DNA from: Gammaproteobacteria bacterium UBA2810
GTDB taxonomy: Bacteria > Pseudomonadota > Gammaproteobacteria > Enterobacterales > Succinivibrionaceae
Length of the DNA stretch: 40,388 nt
Direction of reading: 5' to 3'
NCBI GenBank assembly: GCA_002351705.1
Contig: DEHC01000026.1
Span: 1 to 40,388, forward strand
Part shown: positions 32,201 to 40,388 of the stretch, piece after piece
Position numbering within the stretch: the first letter of the stretch is position 1
Layout: each line of letters opens with the position of its first letter
Position numbers and translations under genes: made by a program
The notes under the pieces: model-generated
What the model saw: the letters and a program-made list of their open reading frames with translations, nothing else
Database searches by the model: none
What the model was told of the DNA's origin: nothing

Positions 32201-34456
32201 TCACCATGAAGGCCCCCGGTTTTTGTCCGCGAGGTGGAACCATTTCAGCGCCTCGCCGTGATCCTGCGCGACACCGTACCCTTTCTCGTACATCTGCCCG
32301 AGTTTCCTCTGGGCCTCGGCATACCCGCGGCTTGCCGCCCTGCAGTACCATGCGGCAGCCTCAGCGTACTTCTGCGAAAAGAAATATATATCGCCGATTC
32401 CTGACGCGGCACCCGCATTTCCCCTTGCGGCGGCTTTCCTGTAGAACAGGATCGCATTCTCGAAGCTGTGCCTGACGCCGCGCCCGTCACGGTACATGTC
32501 GCCGAGGCTTTTCATGGCGCCGTCATGCCCGAGCTCCGCGGCTTTCCTGAGGAGCAGGAACGCTTTCTCAAAGCTCTGTCTTCTGAGGCACATTATGCCG
32601 AGCTCATACACCGCACCGGGATTTCCCTGCCTCGCCGCTTTAATGAGAAGCTCCTCTGCCCTCCAGGGATTGCGCGGGGCTCCCTGACCGGTAAGATGCA
32701 TCAGGCCGAGCCGGTACTCAGCGAACGCGTCACCGCTCCCTGCGGCCTTCCGGTAGCAGTCTGCCGCGTCCCTGAGGCTCTGAGTGACACCGCGTCCGGT
32801 CTCATAAAGGTACCCGAGGCGCCCCAGCGACCTCTGCTCTCCCCTGCGGGCGGCCTTACTGTAGTACTGCGCGGCCTTCCCGAAATCCTGCTGTGCGCCG
32901 CGCCCGTCCTCGTGCAACCTGCCGAGACAGTACATGGCAATGGCCGATCCGTTCCGTGCGGCCTCACCATACCATCTCAGGGCCTCGGGGAAGCTCTGCG
33001 GAACGCCGCGCCCGGTCTCGTAAAGATATCCGAGAAGGCCCTGCGACTCAGCGTCACCCTGCTTTGCCTTCCGGAGGAGCTCCAAAGCCCTCTCACGCTC
33101 CGGATCCTGATTCCCCTGGGCAGCGCCTGCATCCGCTGCTCTCCCGATGACCTGCTGTGAATGCCCAAGAGCCTCTTCAGAGCAGTTCCCGGCTTCCTTC
33201 CGCTCCTCCGAGACGCTCCCGGCCGCCTTTTCTCCGTCCGGTACTGAGTCTCCGGAAAGCGTCCCGGCGCTTTCCGCCGCGCCGTCTCCAGCGCGGGTCT
33301 CACCGTACCCGCGGAGCTCGGCGGCGAGCTCGCTGTACCTCTGATTGAGCTCCTTCCTGCTCTCGTCCGCCCGGTCAATTTCCTTCAGGCAGAGGTTACG
33401 GTCAATCCTGTCCTTCCCGGAGAGGGAGCCCCGGCCCTGGTATTTCCCGAGCTCCGCCTCAAGGGACCTCTTCCGGCTGCGCGCCGCGTCCATGTCAGAC
33501 TCGACGCAGGAGAGCTGCCACTCAATAAGGCTCCTCTGCGCCCGCACAACCGCGCTTTCATCGCAGCAGCAGGCCACGGACACATCGTCACCGCTCCCCC
33601 TGCGGCTCAGCTCCGGAAGCGCGTTCCCGAGCTCCGCCTCTGCGTCCTCGCCTCCGGATCTGCCGATGAGCTTCAGGATCCCCACGTAGAAATCCGCGAG
33701 GCTCCGGGTATCGCCGAACGATCCGTCAACCCCGTCCGATCCGAGGAACACCGCCATCGGGAGGGTCTTCCTGCCGCCGTAGCAGTACCTGAACTCGTCA
33801 GGAGCGCCGTCATCGCAGAGCGACGTGGTGCTCGTGAGGAAGCAGCTCTCGTCCCAGGGGACCGGCTCGCTCCACTTCCCCTCAGGCGAGAAGGCAATGC
33901 ACTTCCCGTCCCCGATCTGGAAGGCGAGCCAGAAGCTCTCCGTCCTCACAAAGCAGATGAGCGTGCAGCCGTAGGTCTCAGGAAGACCCGTGCGCTCCCC
34001 GCTGCCGTCCCTCGCCTCAAAGGCCTCAAGGTACTCCCTGGGGACCTTCTGCCGCTCCTCTTCAGTGAGCGGATGCTCCCTTGCATGCCCTGCGATCCGA
34101 TCGCGCCAGCGGACGGCTATCGCCCCGAACAGCCGGTGCATGAGCTCATCGCGCTCATCCCATTTCCGGAGATCCTTCTTCCCGCGCTCCGTGGTGAGCG
34201 CCTCGCGTCCCGTCACCGGCTTACTGGTGAAAAGGCCGGGATCAGCGTTCTCGATGAGCTCCGAGACGCATGACCTCGTGACCTCGGCCGCGGCCTCCGC
34301 CCCGGCCCTGCTCCGGAAATAGCGCCTTCCGCCATGTCCGTCGCAGACAACGGCCATCGCAAAGGAGCCCCTCGCCTCCGCCAGGCTGAAATCCTGGCAT
34401 TCCCTGCCGTCCGCCCGGTGGCTCTCGCCCCTCCTGGAGACTGCTATCGCTTTCAT
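32201..34456 (-). CDS. PP2C-type protein phosphatase with C-terminal Sel1 repeats
   Basis: 751 residues, ATG at 34456. The PP2C domain at about 1-295 has CDGHGG near 38-43, FQIGDGKCIAF, FLGSDGVDGSFG and GDDVSVACC. A coiled coil of about 90 residues matches the one in the membrane PP2C. A charged linker is followed by about eight Sel1 repeats (from about 460 to the end). No membrane helix, so it is the soluble partner of the other phosphatase. It sits 43 bases after the VWA gene and completes the kinase-VWA-phosphatase trio known as TerY-P. The Sel1 array may dock partners. Confidence 0.9.
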   Translation of the reverse strand: MKAIAVSRRGESHRADGRECQDFSLAEARGSFAMAVVCDGHGGRRYFRSRAGAEAAAEVTRSCVSELIENADPGLFTSKPVTGREALTTERGKKDLRKWDERDELMHRLFGAIAVRWRDRIAGHAREHPLTEEERQKVPREYLEAFEARDGSGERTGLPETYGCTLICFVRTESFWLAFQIGDGKCIAFSPEGKWSEPVPWDESCFLTSTTSLCDDGAPDEFRYCYGGRKTLPMAVFLGSDGVDGSFGDTRSLADFYVGILKLIGRSGGEDAEAELGNALPELSRRGSGDDVSVACCCDESAVVRAQRSLIEWQLSCVESDMDAARSRKRSLEAELGKYQGRGSLSGKDRIDRNLCLKEIDRADESRKELNQRYSELAAELRGYGETRAGDGAAESAGTLSGDSVPDGEKAAGSVSEERKEAGNCSEEALGHSQQVIGRAADAGAAQGNQDPERERALELLRKAKQGDAESQGLLGYLYETGRGVPQSFPEALRWYGEAARNGSAIAMYCLGRLHEDGRGAQQDFGKAAQYYSKAARRGEQRSLGRLGYLYETGRGVTQSLRDAADCYRKAAGSGDAFAEYRLGLMHLTGQGAPRNPWRAEELLIKAARQGNPGAVYELGIMCLRRQSFEKAFLLLRKAAELGHDGAMKSLGDMYRDGRGVRHSFENAILFYRKAAARGNAGAASGIGDIYFFSQKYAEAAAWYCRAASRGYAEAQRKLGQMYEKGYGVAQDHGEALKWFHLADKNRGPSW

Positions 34457-34499
34457 CGGGAAACCCGCCCAGGACGTTCCGGTGCCTCAGGAAGAGAGC

Positions 34500-35237
34500 C
34501 TACCATTCACCCCATGGATCAGAGTCGTCCGCCTTATCTGCTGGAGCGTCGCCGACGCCGCGGATGTTTTTGACGGCTTCCTTAACCTCGTTCTCCACGC
34601 TCGCCTGCTTGGTGCTGCCGCCCGCGGTGGTGCTCCTGCTTCCGACCGTCGACGAGGTTACGGCCACAATCCTGATGACCTGCTTCAGGGCCTCGATGTT
34701 GTGAACAGGGAACACTGACTCCTTCGAGCCGGTGAACTCGGCGAGCACGTCGCGGTCGGCGTCCTCGCCGATGGCGATGGCCACCTTGATCGCGTGCCGG
34801 TACCACTTGTTCTTCTTCAGCTCGTCGAGCCCGCTCTCATAGTCATCGGTCGGGCCTCCGTCCGAAAGGAGGATGATCACCGGGGCGTAGCACGGCCCGT
34901 TCATGAAGCTCCCGGCGCTCATCCTGCCGTTAAGCTCCTGGAACGCCTCGCCCATCGAGGTGAGGCCGTCAGCCTGCACATCCTGCCAGACAAAGTCCGA
35001 GGCGGGCTTCGGCTCGTCATAGATCCAGCGCGTCCCGCTCGAGAACTCGAGCGCCGCTATGCGGATCTCCGCGTCGGGGTTCTCGGATGAGATCTCGCTG
35101 ATCATCGGGAGGACATTCTCGACGGCGTCATTGACCGCCCCGATCTTGCTGCCCTCCATGCTGGTTGACGTGTCAATCAGGAAAAACAGCGTCATGGCCC
35201 TTCGGGATATCTTGACCGTCCTGTCCAGAATCGACAT
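34500..35237 (-). CDS. TerY-like VWA-domain protein
   Basis: 245 residues, ATG at 35237 with AGGAGGAA upstream. A von Willebrand A domain fills about 15-210: MIDAS DTSTSMEGSK, a threonine in DGLTSMGEAF and an SDGGPTDDY acidic loop, so the metal site is complete. A Ser/Thr-rich and then acidic tail of about 45 residues ends DPWGEW. VWA proteins of this type pair with a kinase and a PP2C in TerY-P systems, where they are thought to be phosphorylated adaptors. The zinc-binding TerY-C domain is not on this protein but is encoded separately two genes upstream. Confidence 0.9.
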   Translation of the reverse strand: MSILDRTVKISRRAMTLFFLIDTSTSMEGSKIGAVNDAVENVLPMISEISSENPDAEIRIAALEFSSGTRWIYDEPKPASDFVWQDVQADGLTSMGEAFQELNGRMSAGSFMNGPCYAPVIILLSDGGPTDDYESGLDELKKNKWYRHAIKVAIAIGEDADRDVLAEFTGSKESVFPVHNIEALKQVIRIVAVTSSTVGSRSTTAGGSTKQASVENEVKEAVKNIRGVGDAPADKADDSDPWGEW

Positions 35238-35257
35238 AGAATGAATTCCTCCTGCTG

Positions 35258-36532
35258 TTACCTGTTCCTGATCTCGCCCTTATAGACGGCGCCGCCTGCC
35301 GGGAACTCCGCCTTGATTCCGGCCTTGACCGGCATCCTCCCGCCCGGGGCAACGCTCTTTTTCCTTCCCTGCGTGTCAATTGCTGTCCAGGCATTGTCCG
35401 AGATATTATGGAGCCAGAGATGGCCTCCCTCCTCCACGGCCTCGGCCTCCGGCCTGTCATCGCGGTCAAGGAACACCTGCGACCCGGGGAGGAGCGGGAT
35501 ATTGCGGCCGCCCGCAAGGGCGAGCGTGTTCCTGATGTCAATCTCATCGCTGCATTCGACGCACCTCACCGTGCCCTCAGCGGGGTCGGCGAAGGTCTCG
35601 CCGCCGCAGTGCGGGCAGGTGACGATCTCGTCGCGCGCGCGGGCTATCACGTCCTGCCACTTCGACTCAAGCATGCGCGAGTGCGGGTTCCTGAGCCTCT
35701 CCTGGCTGAACTCCCCGACAAAGGCGTCCTTGAGCACTCTGGGGAATGCCGGCCAGAGGAGGATGACGTTGCTGTGGATGCCCTTCACCGGGCGGTTCTT
35801 CGGATCGTCACGGTCATAGATGAACACGAGGTCGGTGCCATAGCACTTCTTCTCGAACTCCTCGGTCATGCACGGGCAGCCCGCGACCCATTTCCCCTCG
35901 AAGGGATGGCTGCCGAAGAAGAGCAGGAAGAGCATGACGGAGAGCGAGAACCGGTCGCTCAGCTTGTCGGGGGTGCCGCCCGTCACGACCTCCGGGGCCA
36001 TGTAGCGGGCCTTCCCGAGGATGCCGGTCGTCTGGCCCTGGGCGCACACGTTGTCGTTGTCGCAGATGAGGACGTCGCCGGTGTCCGGATTGATGAAGAA
36101 GTTGCCGTCGTTGAGGTCCTGGTAGCTGAAGCCGCTGAGGTGCAGCATCCTGAACCCCTCGCAGATCTTCATCGCGGCGGACAGCATTGCCCTGAACGAT
36201 CCGAACCTGACCTTCGCGAGGAGGAAGTTCCCGAACTCGTAGTAGCCCTCGGGGCGGAGGCGCATGATGTAGCCGCAGCAGCCCTCCTCATCCTTCACGG
36301 TGAGGTGCTCCGGCCAGAGGAACGCGTCAGAGGGCGCCCCGTGGAAGACGTTGTACTCGAGGTTCCGGCTGAACGCCTCGGTGAGGGGCTTCAGGTACCA
36401 CTTGAGCGCCATCCTCTTCCCGTTCACCTCCACAAGGTAGACGATGCCCTGTCCCCCGCGGCCGAGTACCTTAACTACTGTCGCGCTTCCCCCGTCACGG
36501 AGGTCAATTTTCTGGTTTGTCCTGAGTTCCAT
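35258..36532 (-). CDS. TerY-P-type serine/threonine protein kinase with zinc ribbon
   Basis: 424 residues, ATG at 36532, 10 bases after the TerY-C gene. Kinase domain: glycine loop GRGGQGIVYL (24-33), Lys44 in MALKWYL, catalytic YQDLNDGNFF (Asp139, Asn144), and metal-binding CDNDN in place of DFG, a form typical for this kinase group. The APE motif is in ARYMAPEVV. After about 300 comes a zinc ribbon (C306-x-x-C309 and C324-x-x-C327). A C-terminal beta-rich domain (LLPGSQVFLDRDD, LHNISDNAW) resembles an FHA or related fold. No membrane helix. It is the kinase of the trio with the VWA protein and the PP2C. Confidence 0.9.
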   Translation of the reverse strand: MELRTNQKIDLRDGGSATVVKVLGRGGQGIVYLVEVNGKRMALKWYLKPLTEAFSRNLEYNVFHGAPSDAFLWPEHLTVKDEEGCCGYIMRLRPEGYYEFGNFLLAKVRFGSFRAMLSAAMKICEGFRMLHLSGFSYQDLNDGNFFINPDTGDVLICDNDNVCAQGQTTGILGKARYMAPEVVTGGTPDKLSDRFSLSVMLFLLFFGSHPFEGKWVAGCPCMTEEFEKKCYGTDLVFIYDRDDPKNRPVKGIHSNVILLWPAFPRVLKDAFVGEFSQERLRNPHSRMLESKWQDVIARARDEIVTCPHCGGETFADPAEGTVRCVECSDEIDIRNTLALAGGRNIPLLPGSQVFLDRDDRPEAEAVEEGGHLWLHNISDNAWTAIDTQGRKKSVAPGGRMPVKAGIKAEFPAGGAVYKGEIRNR

Positions 36533-36542
36533 AGCCCTTTCT

Positions 36543-36911
36543 TCAGTATCCGCCGCCCTTCAGATCAAACTCGTCCGAGTCACGTGTTCCGGCCTGCCGG
36601 CCGCATGCAGGACAGGTTACTACGGACTCGCCTTTATAGCAAACCATCGCCCCGCAGCCGGAGCAGATGTAGAAGCCCCTCGCGCCGCAGTACGGGCAGC
36701 CGTTGTAGTTGTCATCAAAAACCACGCTGCCGTGCACGTGCTGCGAGGCGAAGCCCTCGCGCCTCGCCTTCGCGCGGTCAATCATGAACGCCCAGACGAG
36801 CCTGAGCGTGCCGTCCGGCAGCGGATCAACCGTGATGCCGTAGGACCTCCCGGACTCCGGGCACTCCGCCGAGACCGCGAAGGCCTTCCTGCTTACCGGA
36901 GTTATGCTCAT
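36543..36911 (-). CDS. Stand-alone TerY-C metal-binding domain protein
   Basis: 122 residues, ATG at 36911 with TAGGAGG upstream. The C-terminal half carries three or more CxxC pairs (C72/C75, C83/C86, C100/C103, plus C91) in the order NGCPYCGARGF, CSGCG, CPACG, which is the TerY-C zinc-binding arrangement usually fused to the VWA protein. The first 60 residues include a beta-rich RLVWAF segment. Being first in the tight run with the kinase (10-base gap), it is probably the lead gene of the operon. It may act as the zinc-binding adaptor in trans. Confidence 0.8.
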   Translation of the reverse strand: MSITPVSRKAFAVSAECPESGRSYGITVDPLPDGTLRLVWAFMIDRAKARREGFASQHVHGSVVFDDNYNGCPYCGARGFYICSGCGAMVCYKGESVVTCPACGRQAGTRDSDEFDLKGGGY

Positions 36912-36996
36912 TCAGTGCCTCCTACTCTGTCTTTGCCGGCAACAGCCGGCGCTGCAACCGCTGATAACTGTATCAGCATGTCTGCCGGATCGCCTG

Positions 36997-37735
36997 TCAA
37001 TGCCTCTGCAGCCGTCTGTGGATTTTATCAAGGCTCTTCTTTGCGTCCTTATCACCCTGCTCTGCGGCCTTCTGATACCATTTTGCGGCCTCAGCGTAAT
37101 CCTGCTTCACGCCCTCGCCTTCAGAGTACATGTCGCCCAGGATAGACTGGGAATAAGAGTCGCCCTGCTCGGCGGCCTGAAGGTACCATTTCTCAGCAAG
37201 CTTGTAATTCTGGGGAATTTCATCTCCCTCGTAGTACATATCTCCCAGCTCTGCCGCACTTTCCATATCTCCCTGACTGGCAGCCTTCCTATCTCTCTGA
37301 CTCAGCAAAATCCTTCTCAACCCCCTGGCCGTAATAATACCTGCAGCCAAGATGGTTCATAGCCTTTACATTTCCCTGTTCAGCGGCCTTCAGATACAGC
37401 CTCACTGCCTCGGCATAGTCACGCGCAATGCCCTGCCCGTTGACATACATATCAGCAAGATTGTTCTGCCCGTCTGCGTCTCCGGACTCTGCGGCCTTAC
37501 GGTACCATTTCACAGCCTCTTGGTAATTTTCCCTGACACCAAGACCTTCATGGTAAATATAGCCAAGCTTGTTCTGTGCCAAAGATAATCCCTGCTCGGC
37601 AGCTTTCTGATACCATTTTGCCGCCTCAGCGTAGTTCAGGGCGGTGTCCAGGCCGTAATAGAATTTTTCGCCCAAACTGTACTGGGCACGGGCATCGCCG
37701 CGCTCGGCATCACGTAACGCATCCTGTAAATTCAT
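36997..37735 (-). pseudogene. Frameshifted Sel1-repeat gene
   Basis: The ATG at 37735 (AGGTG upstream) starts a 148-residue Sel1 frame that stops at 37289 with GVEKDFAESER. The next frame resumes at about 37300 with RKAASQGDMESAAELGDMYY and runs to 36997. By comparison with the repeat consensus (DFAEAAKWYRKAA), about five bases are missing at the junction. Together the halves make about seven repeats without signal peptide, hence a cytoplasmic Sel1 protein. It is either a pseudogene or an assembly or real indel. The downstream half has no good start of its own. It lies 85 bases upstream of the TerY-C gene. Confidence 0.75.
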
Positions 37736-37896
37736 ATTCAATGCACCTGACTTGAATCAAAGAGTCCGCCGAACCACAGCAAATGCAGGAGAGAAAGGCA
37801 TTACCGGTACAGAAAACTTCTGTTTAAGCTGCCTGACCGCAGCACTGTTCGGCACCTGTATTGCTGCGGCATCTGTTCTGTTTTGTTTTGCCTTCC

Positions 37897-40388
37897 TCAG
37901 GGAACATTCCTCATCGACGCGCTCTGCGCTTTTGCCATGCTTTCGTAATCAGCCTTCGAGATGACGGTGCTGAACAGGCCGACGTTCTCGTCTGCAGCGT
38001 GCCTGCTGATGCCGGTGTATTCAAGGGACGCATCCTCGTATCTCTTGAAATTGTAGATGGCGCTGTTCATCAGGCTGTCGTTGAAGATGCCGATTGACAC
38101 CAGCAGCTCGAAATCACTTACGGTCAGTCCTGTCACCTTCTTGAAAAGCCCCGGCTCGAACTGGGTGATGACATCCTTCAGGCAATTTTCCCGGTAATCG
38201 GTGAGGTACATGAAGACAGGTATCCTGGTGGCGAACTTGATGAGCTTCTCCTGGATCTGCCTGCGCTTTGTCTTGTATTCCTTTTCTTCCTTCGAAAGCT
38301 CTGTTTTTTCCTTATCAGAGAGGCCTTCGCCTTTCTCCTTCTTCGTCTTTTTCACATGCTCGGACTTGTTGATGATCGTCTCAATGTCCTTGTTGAGCTG
38401 GCGGAAGCCCTCGATGTTCATGATGGCCTTCATCGCATCCTCGTTGGCAAGCAGCCTTTTCAGGGTCTCGTTGTCAACGTTCACCAGCAGCGCTGACTCC
38501 CATCTTCTGGCAAGAAGGGTCGCCGAGGTTCCGGCCATGGTGATGTCAAGGATGTCTGATGCCGAGATCGCGGTCATGGTGCTGCCGTCGTAGGCAAGGA
38601 CTGGAAGGAAGTGAATGAAGTCTCCGACCTTCTTCTCGGGATTCGTCTCATTGATGTTAAGCCGGCAGCTGTAGTCCGAGATCTGCCTGAGCGCCCGGTC
38701 AATGGCGAAGTCGAATATATAACAGTGGGTCTTCATTATTTCGTCAGTGCCGTCTTCCTTACTGATCGTCCAGGGTGACTGCACACGGAACGCCGCCTGG
38801 AAGTATGTCTCGGGGCTCGAGAGTTTTCTCAGCATGAATATGCCGGTCCAGGGCTTTATGGTGACTCCGGTGGTGAGCTTGCCGCAGGAGAGCGTTATTG
38901 TCTTGCTCTCGAGCGGCTGATCCATTGACTCACGGACAGGCTCAAGCGCCGCGAGGCCTATTCCTGCCTGAGGCCCGGCGCAGACATTAACCTTATAGTC
39001 ATGGTAGAAGGCGTTCTGCCTTTCCCTGAGAAGGTTAGCCATCGCGTAGCATGAGGCAACATTCGGCAGGAACCAGAACGTATGGTTCAGCACCGAAACC
39101 ATTCTGATGTCGGAATACGGCATTACAGGCTTTTTCCCCTGGCCGAGCTTCAGATCATCAACAGCTGTCGGCATGTAGGCTCCGCGGATGAGCGAAAGCC
39201 ATTTCTGCACGTACTCCTTGTAGACGAACTGCGAGGTCTCGGGCTTGCCTTCTTTCTCCGGCTTCGCCGAGAAGAAGGCATTGAGATCGAACTCGTTGAA
39301 TTCCTCCTTGTAGGCAATGCTGCTGATTGAATCAGGTATCTTGTACGTCATGAGGACGATCTGGGGCATCATGGCATAAGGATTGGGCCCGTCCCTGCTG
39401 TCCCATTTCTCCTTTGCGGCCTGCTCGTCTGAATAGGTCCACGAGAAGATCTGATCCTCCATGAACTCGCCTGTGTTCAGTGCCCGGAACGGCGTGCCGG
39501 AGAGGTACAGATAGAACCTTGTTGTGATCGGGAGGAAGGACTCGTTGATGGCGTTGTCCGCCTCCGTCTTCTTGTATTTCTCGATGTCAAGGGTATCGTA
39601 GGAGTCCTCATCCTCAGGATCGAAGAGCTTTTTCGCTGAATCGCGCCATGCCCCGTAATGGTACTCATCGAAGATGACCAGATCCCAGTTGATGGTGTGG
39701 ACCCATTCGTTCTTCGCCTTGATGCCGCCGGCCTCGTTGCGTCCAAGGTAATCCTGGAAGGAGCCGAAGCAGACTATAGGCTTTGACTGGTCAAGGTCAT
39801 CAGGGCTCTTGCCTGTCTCAAGCGCGCGCTCGCGCGAGTAAAACTGCCATCCCTCAAAATCAGTGTGTGAAAGGAGGTCTGTTTCCCATGACTCCTCAAC
39901 CGCGGGCTTGAAGGTAAGGATCAGGATCCGCTTCAGTCCCATGGCTTTGGCAAGCTCGTATGCTGTGAAGGTCTTGCCGAAGCGCATCTTCGCGTTCCAC
40001 AGGAATTTTGCGGCATGGCTGGGGTTCTTCTTTTCCTCTGACTCGAAATATGCCTTCGTCATACTGACGGCGCGCTGCTGCTCAGGACGCATGGGGAACG
40101 TCTGAGTCCTCGGAGTGCTGCCGAGATTGCCGGTCCTCACAGCGACTATGGCGGCTTTGACATCGTCAGCAGTGCATTTGAACCATTCGGTCTTTTTGCC
40201 TGATGGACCTTTTCTCGCATGGATATTGCGGGCCTCAAGCACCTTATGGACATCATGATCCATGAACACGCTGCCGTCATCCCTCATGGCCGGCTCGGTA
40301 AGAACGACCGTGTAGGGCTTCTGGCCGTTAGGAAGGAGCGTAGGATAATGTTCCTTCATCCGCTCCTCAATCGGCCTTGAGGTATAAC
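37897..40388 (-). CDS. T5orf172 (GIY-YIG)-type nuclease/DEAD-box helicase protein, 5' end outside the window
   Basis: At least 829 residues. The frame stays open past the ATG at 40359 to the window edge and reads YTSRPIEERMKEHYPTLL, so the true start is probably beyond 40388. The visible N-terminus is the end of a T5orf172 domain (DHDVHKVLEARNIHARKG, EWFKCTADDVKAAI). Helicase motifs follow: NAKMRFGKTFTAYELAKAM (Walker A region), FDEYHYGAW (DEYH), YLSGTPFRAL (motif III) and a Q-A-A-F-R-V-Q motif VI. A charged coiled stretch (KKTKKEKGEGLSDKEKTELS) and a helical C-terminus complete it. The layout resembles restriction-type or DNA-processing helicase-nucleases. Same strand as the TerY-P genes, 161 bases upstream of the Sel1 start. 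Confidence 0.85.
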   Translation of the reverse strand, partial: YTSRPIEERMKEHYPTLLPNGQKPYTVVLTEPAMRDDGSVFMDHDVHKVLEARNIHARKGPSGKKTEWFKCTADDVKAAIVAVRTGNLGSTPRTQTFPMRPEQQRAVSMTKAYFESEEKKNPSHAAKFLWNAKMRFGKTFTAYELAKAMGLKRILILTFKPAVEESWETDLLSHTDFEGWQFYSRERALETGKSPDDLDQSKPIVCFGSFQDYLGRNEAGGIKAKNEWVHTINWDLVIFDEYHYGAWRDSAKKLFDPEDEDSYDTLDIEKYKKTEADNAINESFLPITTRFYLYLSGTPFRALNTGEFMEDQIFSWTYSDEQAAKEKWDSRDGPNPYAMMPQIVLMTYKIPDSISSIAYKEEFNEFDLNAFFSAKPEKEGKPETSQFVYKEYVQKWLSLIRGAYMPTAVDDLKLGQGKKPVMPYSDIRMVSVLNHTFWFLPNVASCYAMANLLRERQNAFYHDYKVNVCAGPQAGIGLAALEPVRESMDQPLESKTITLSCGKLTTGVTIKPWTGIFMLRKLSSPETYFQAAFRVQSPWTISKEDGTDEIMKTHCYIFDFAIDRALRQISDYSCRLNINETNPEKKVGDFIHFLPVLAYDGSTMTAISASDILDITMAGTSATLLARRWESALLVNVDNETLKRLLANEDAMKAIMNIEGFRQLNKDIETIINKSEHVKKTKKEKGEGLSDKEKTELSKEEKEYKTKRRQIQEKLIKFATRIPVFMYLTDYRENCLKDVITQFEPGLFKKVTGLTVSDFELLVSIGIFNDSLMNSAIYNFKRYEDASLEYTGISRHAADENVGLFSTVISKADYESMAKAQSASMRNVP

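Noticed and set aside
35408..36787. Long plus-strand open frame (459 codons) opposite the kinase gene
   Set aside because: It is antisense to a gene with clear kinase motifs; its product is Glu/Val/Ala-rich without domains, typical of a GC-rich mirror frame.
1..40388. tRNA, rRNA, insertion sequences or transposase genes
   Set aside because: No cloverleaf, rRNA segment, transposase motif or flanking inverted repeats with target duplications could be recognised by eye on either strand.

Overview
The window looks like chromosome from a gut-type gammaproteobacterium. SpoT, OmpA with a Sec signal peptide and C-terminal peptidoglycan-binding domain, EngB and a YciA-type thioesterase are all gammaproteobacterial in flavour. 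The abundance of Sel1-repeat proteins and of AAA-ATPase/DUF1703 and AAA-ATPase/DUF4143 proteins fits an anaerobic rumen or gut lineage such as Succinivibrionaceae. That family placement is inference from gene content, not a search result. Most of the window is GC-rich; the first ~2.5 kb is visibly AT-rich and probably acquired.

Layout. (1) 1-3.9 kb, plus strand: a duplicated three-gene cassette. It holds a DUF4417 protein, a 156-165 aa protein with a GGNGSY start and conserved histidines, and a 135 aa partner. The second DUF4417 copy has decayed, and two orphan copies of the 135 aa gene follow. The arrangement resembles a toxin (or effector)/immunity island, but neither function is proven. 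(2) 3.9-12.7 kb, minus strand: an alpha/beta hydrolase, spoT, a macro-domain protein coupled to a DUF285-type repeat protein, a CobW-family GTPase, ompA with a long structured leader, and a zinc-ribbon protein. (3) 12.8-21.5 kb, mixed strands: a degraded coding stretch, a DUF1703 ATPase, a YciA-like thioesterase, an Ala/Lys/Glu-rich one-TM protein with 31-residue repeats, a flavin reductase-like protein, a secreted EF-hand protein, engB and a DUF4143 ATPase. (4) 21.5-37.7 kb, all minus strand: two exported Sel1 proteins, then, reading against transcription, four membrane proteins with one shared N-terminal module, two PP2C phosphatases, a VWA protein, a Ser/Thr kinase, a TerY-C zinc protein and a frameshifted Sel1 gene. 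(5) 37.9 kb to the end: a T5orf172 (GIY-YIG)/DEAD helicase gene cut by the window edge.

The standout is region 4. The VWA protein, kinase, PP2C and TerY-C protein are recognisably a TerY-P phospho-signalling module. Here it is joined to a paralogous family of one-pass membrane proteins with a common cytoplasmic domain of about 105 residues and a variable, probably periplasmic, C-terminus (Sel1 repeats or an FKBP/Mip prolyl isomerase). One PP2C is itself membrane-anchored and the other carries Sel1 repeats. I read this as a trans-envelope phospho-signalling system next to a nuclease-helicase gene. The assembly is inference; the individual domains are visible in the sequence.
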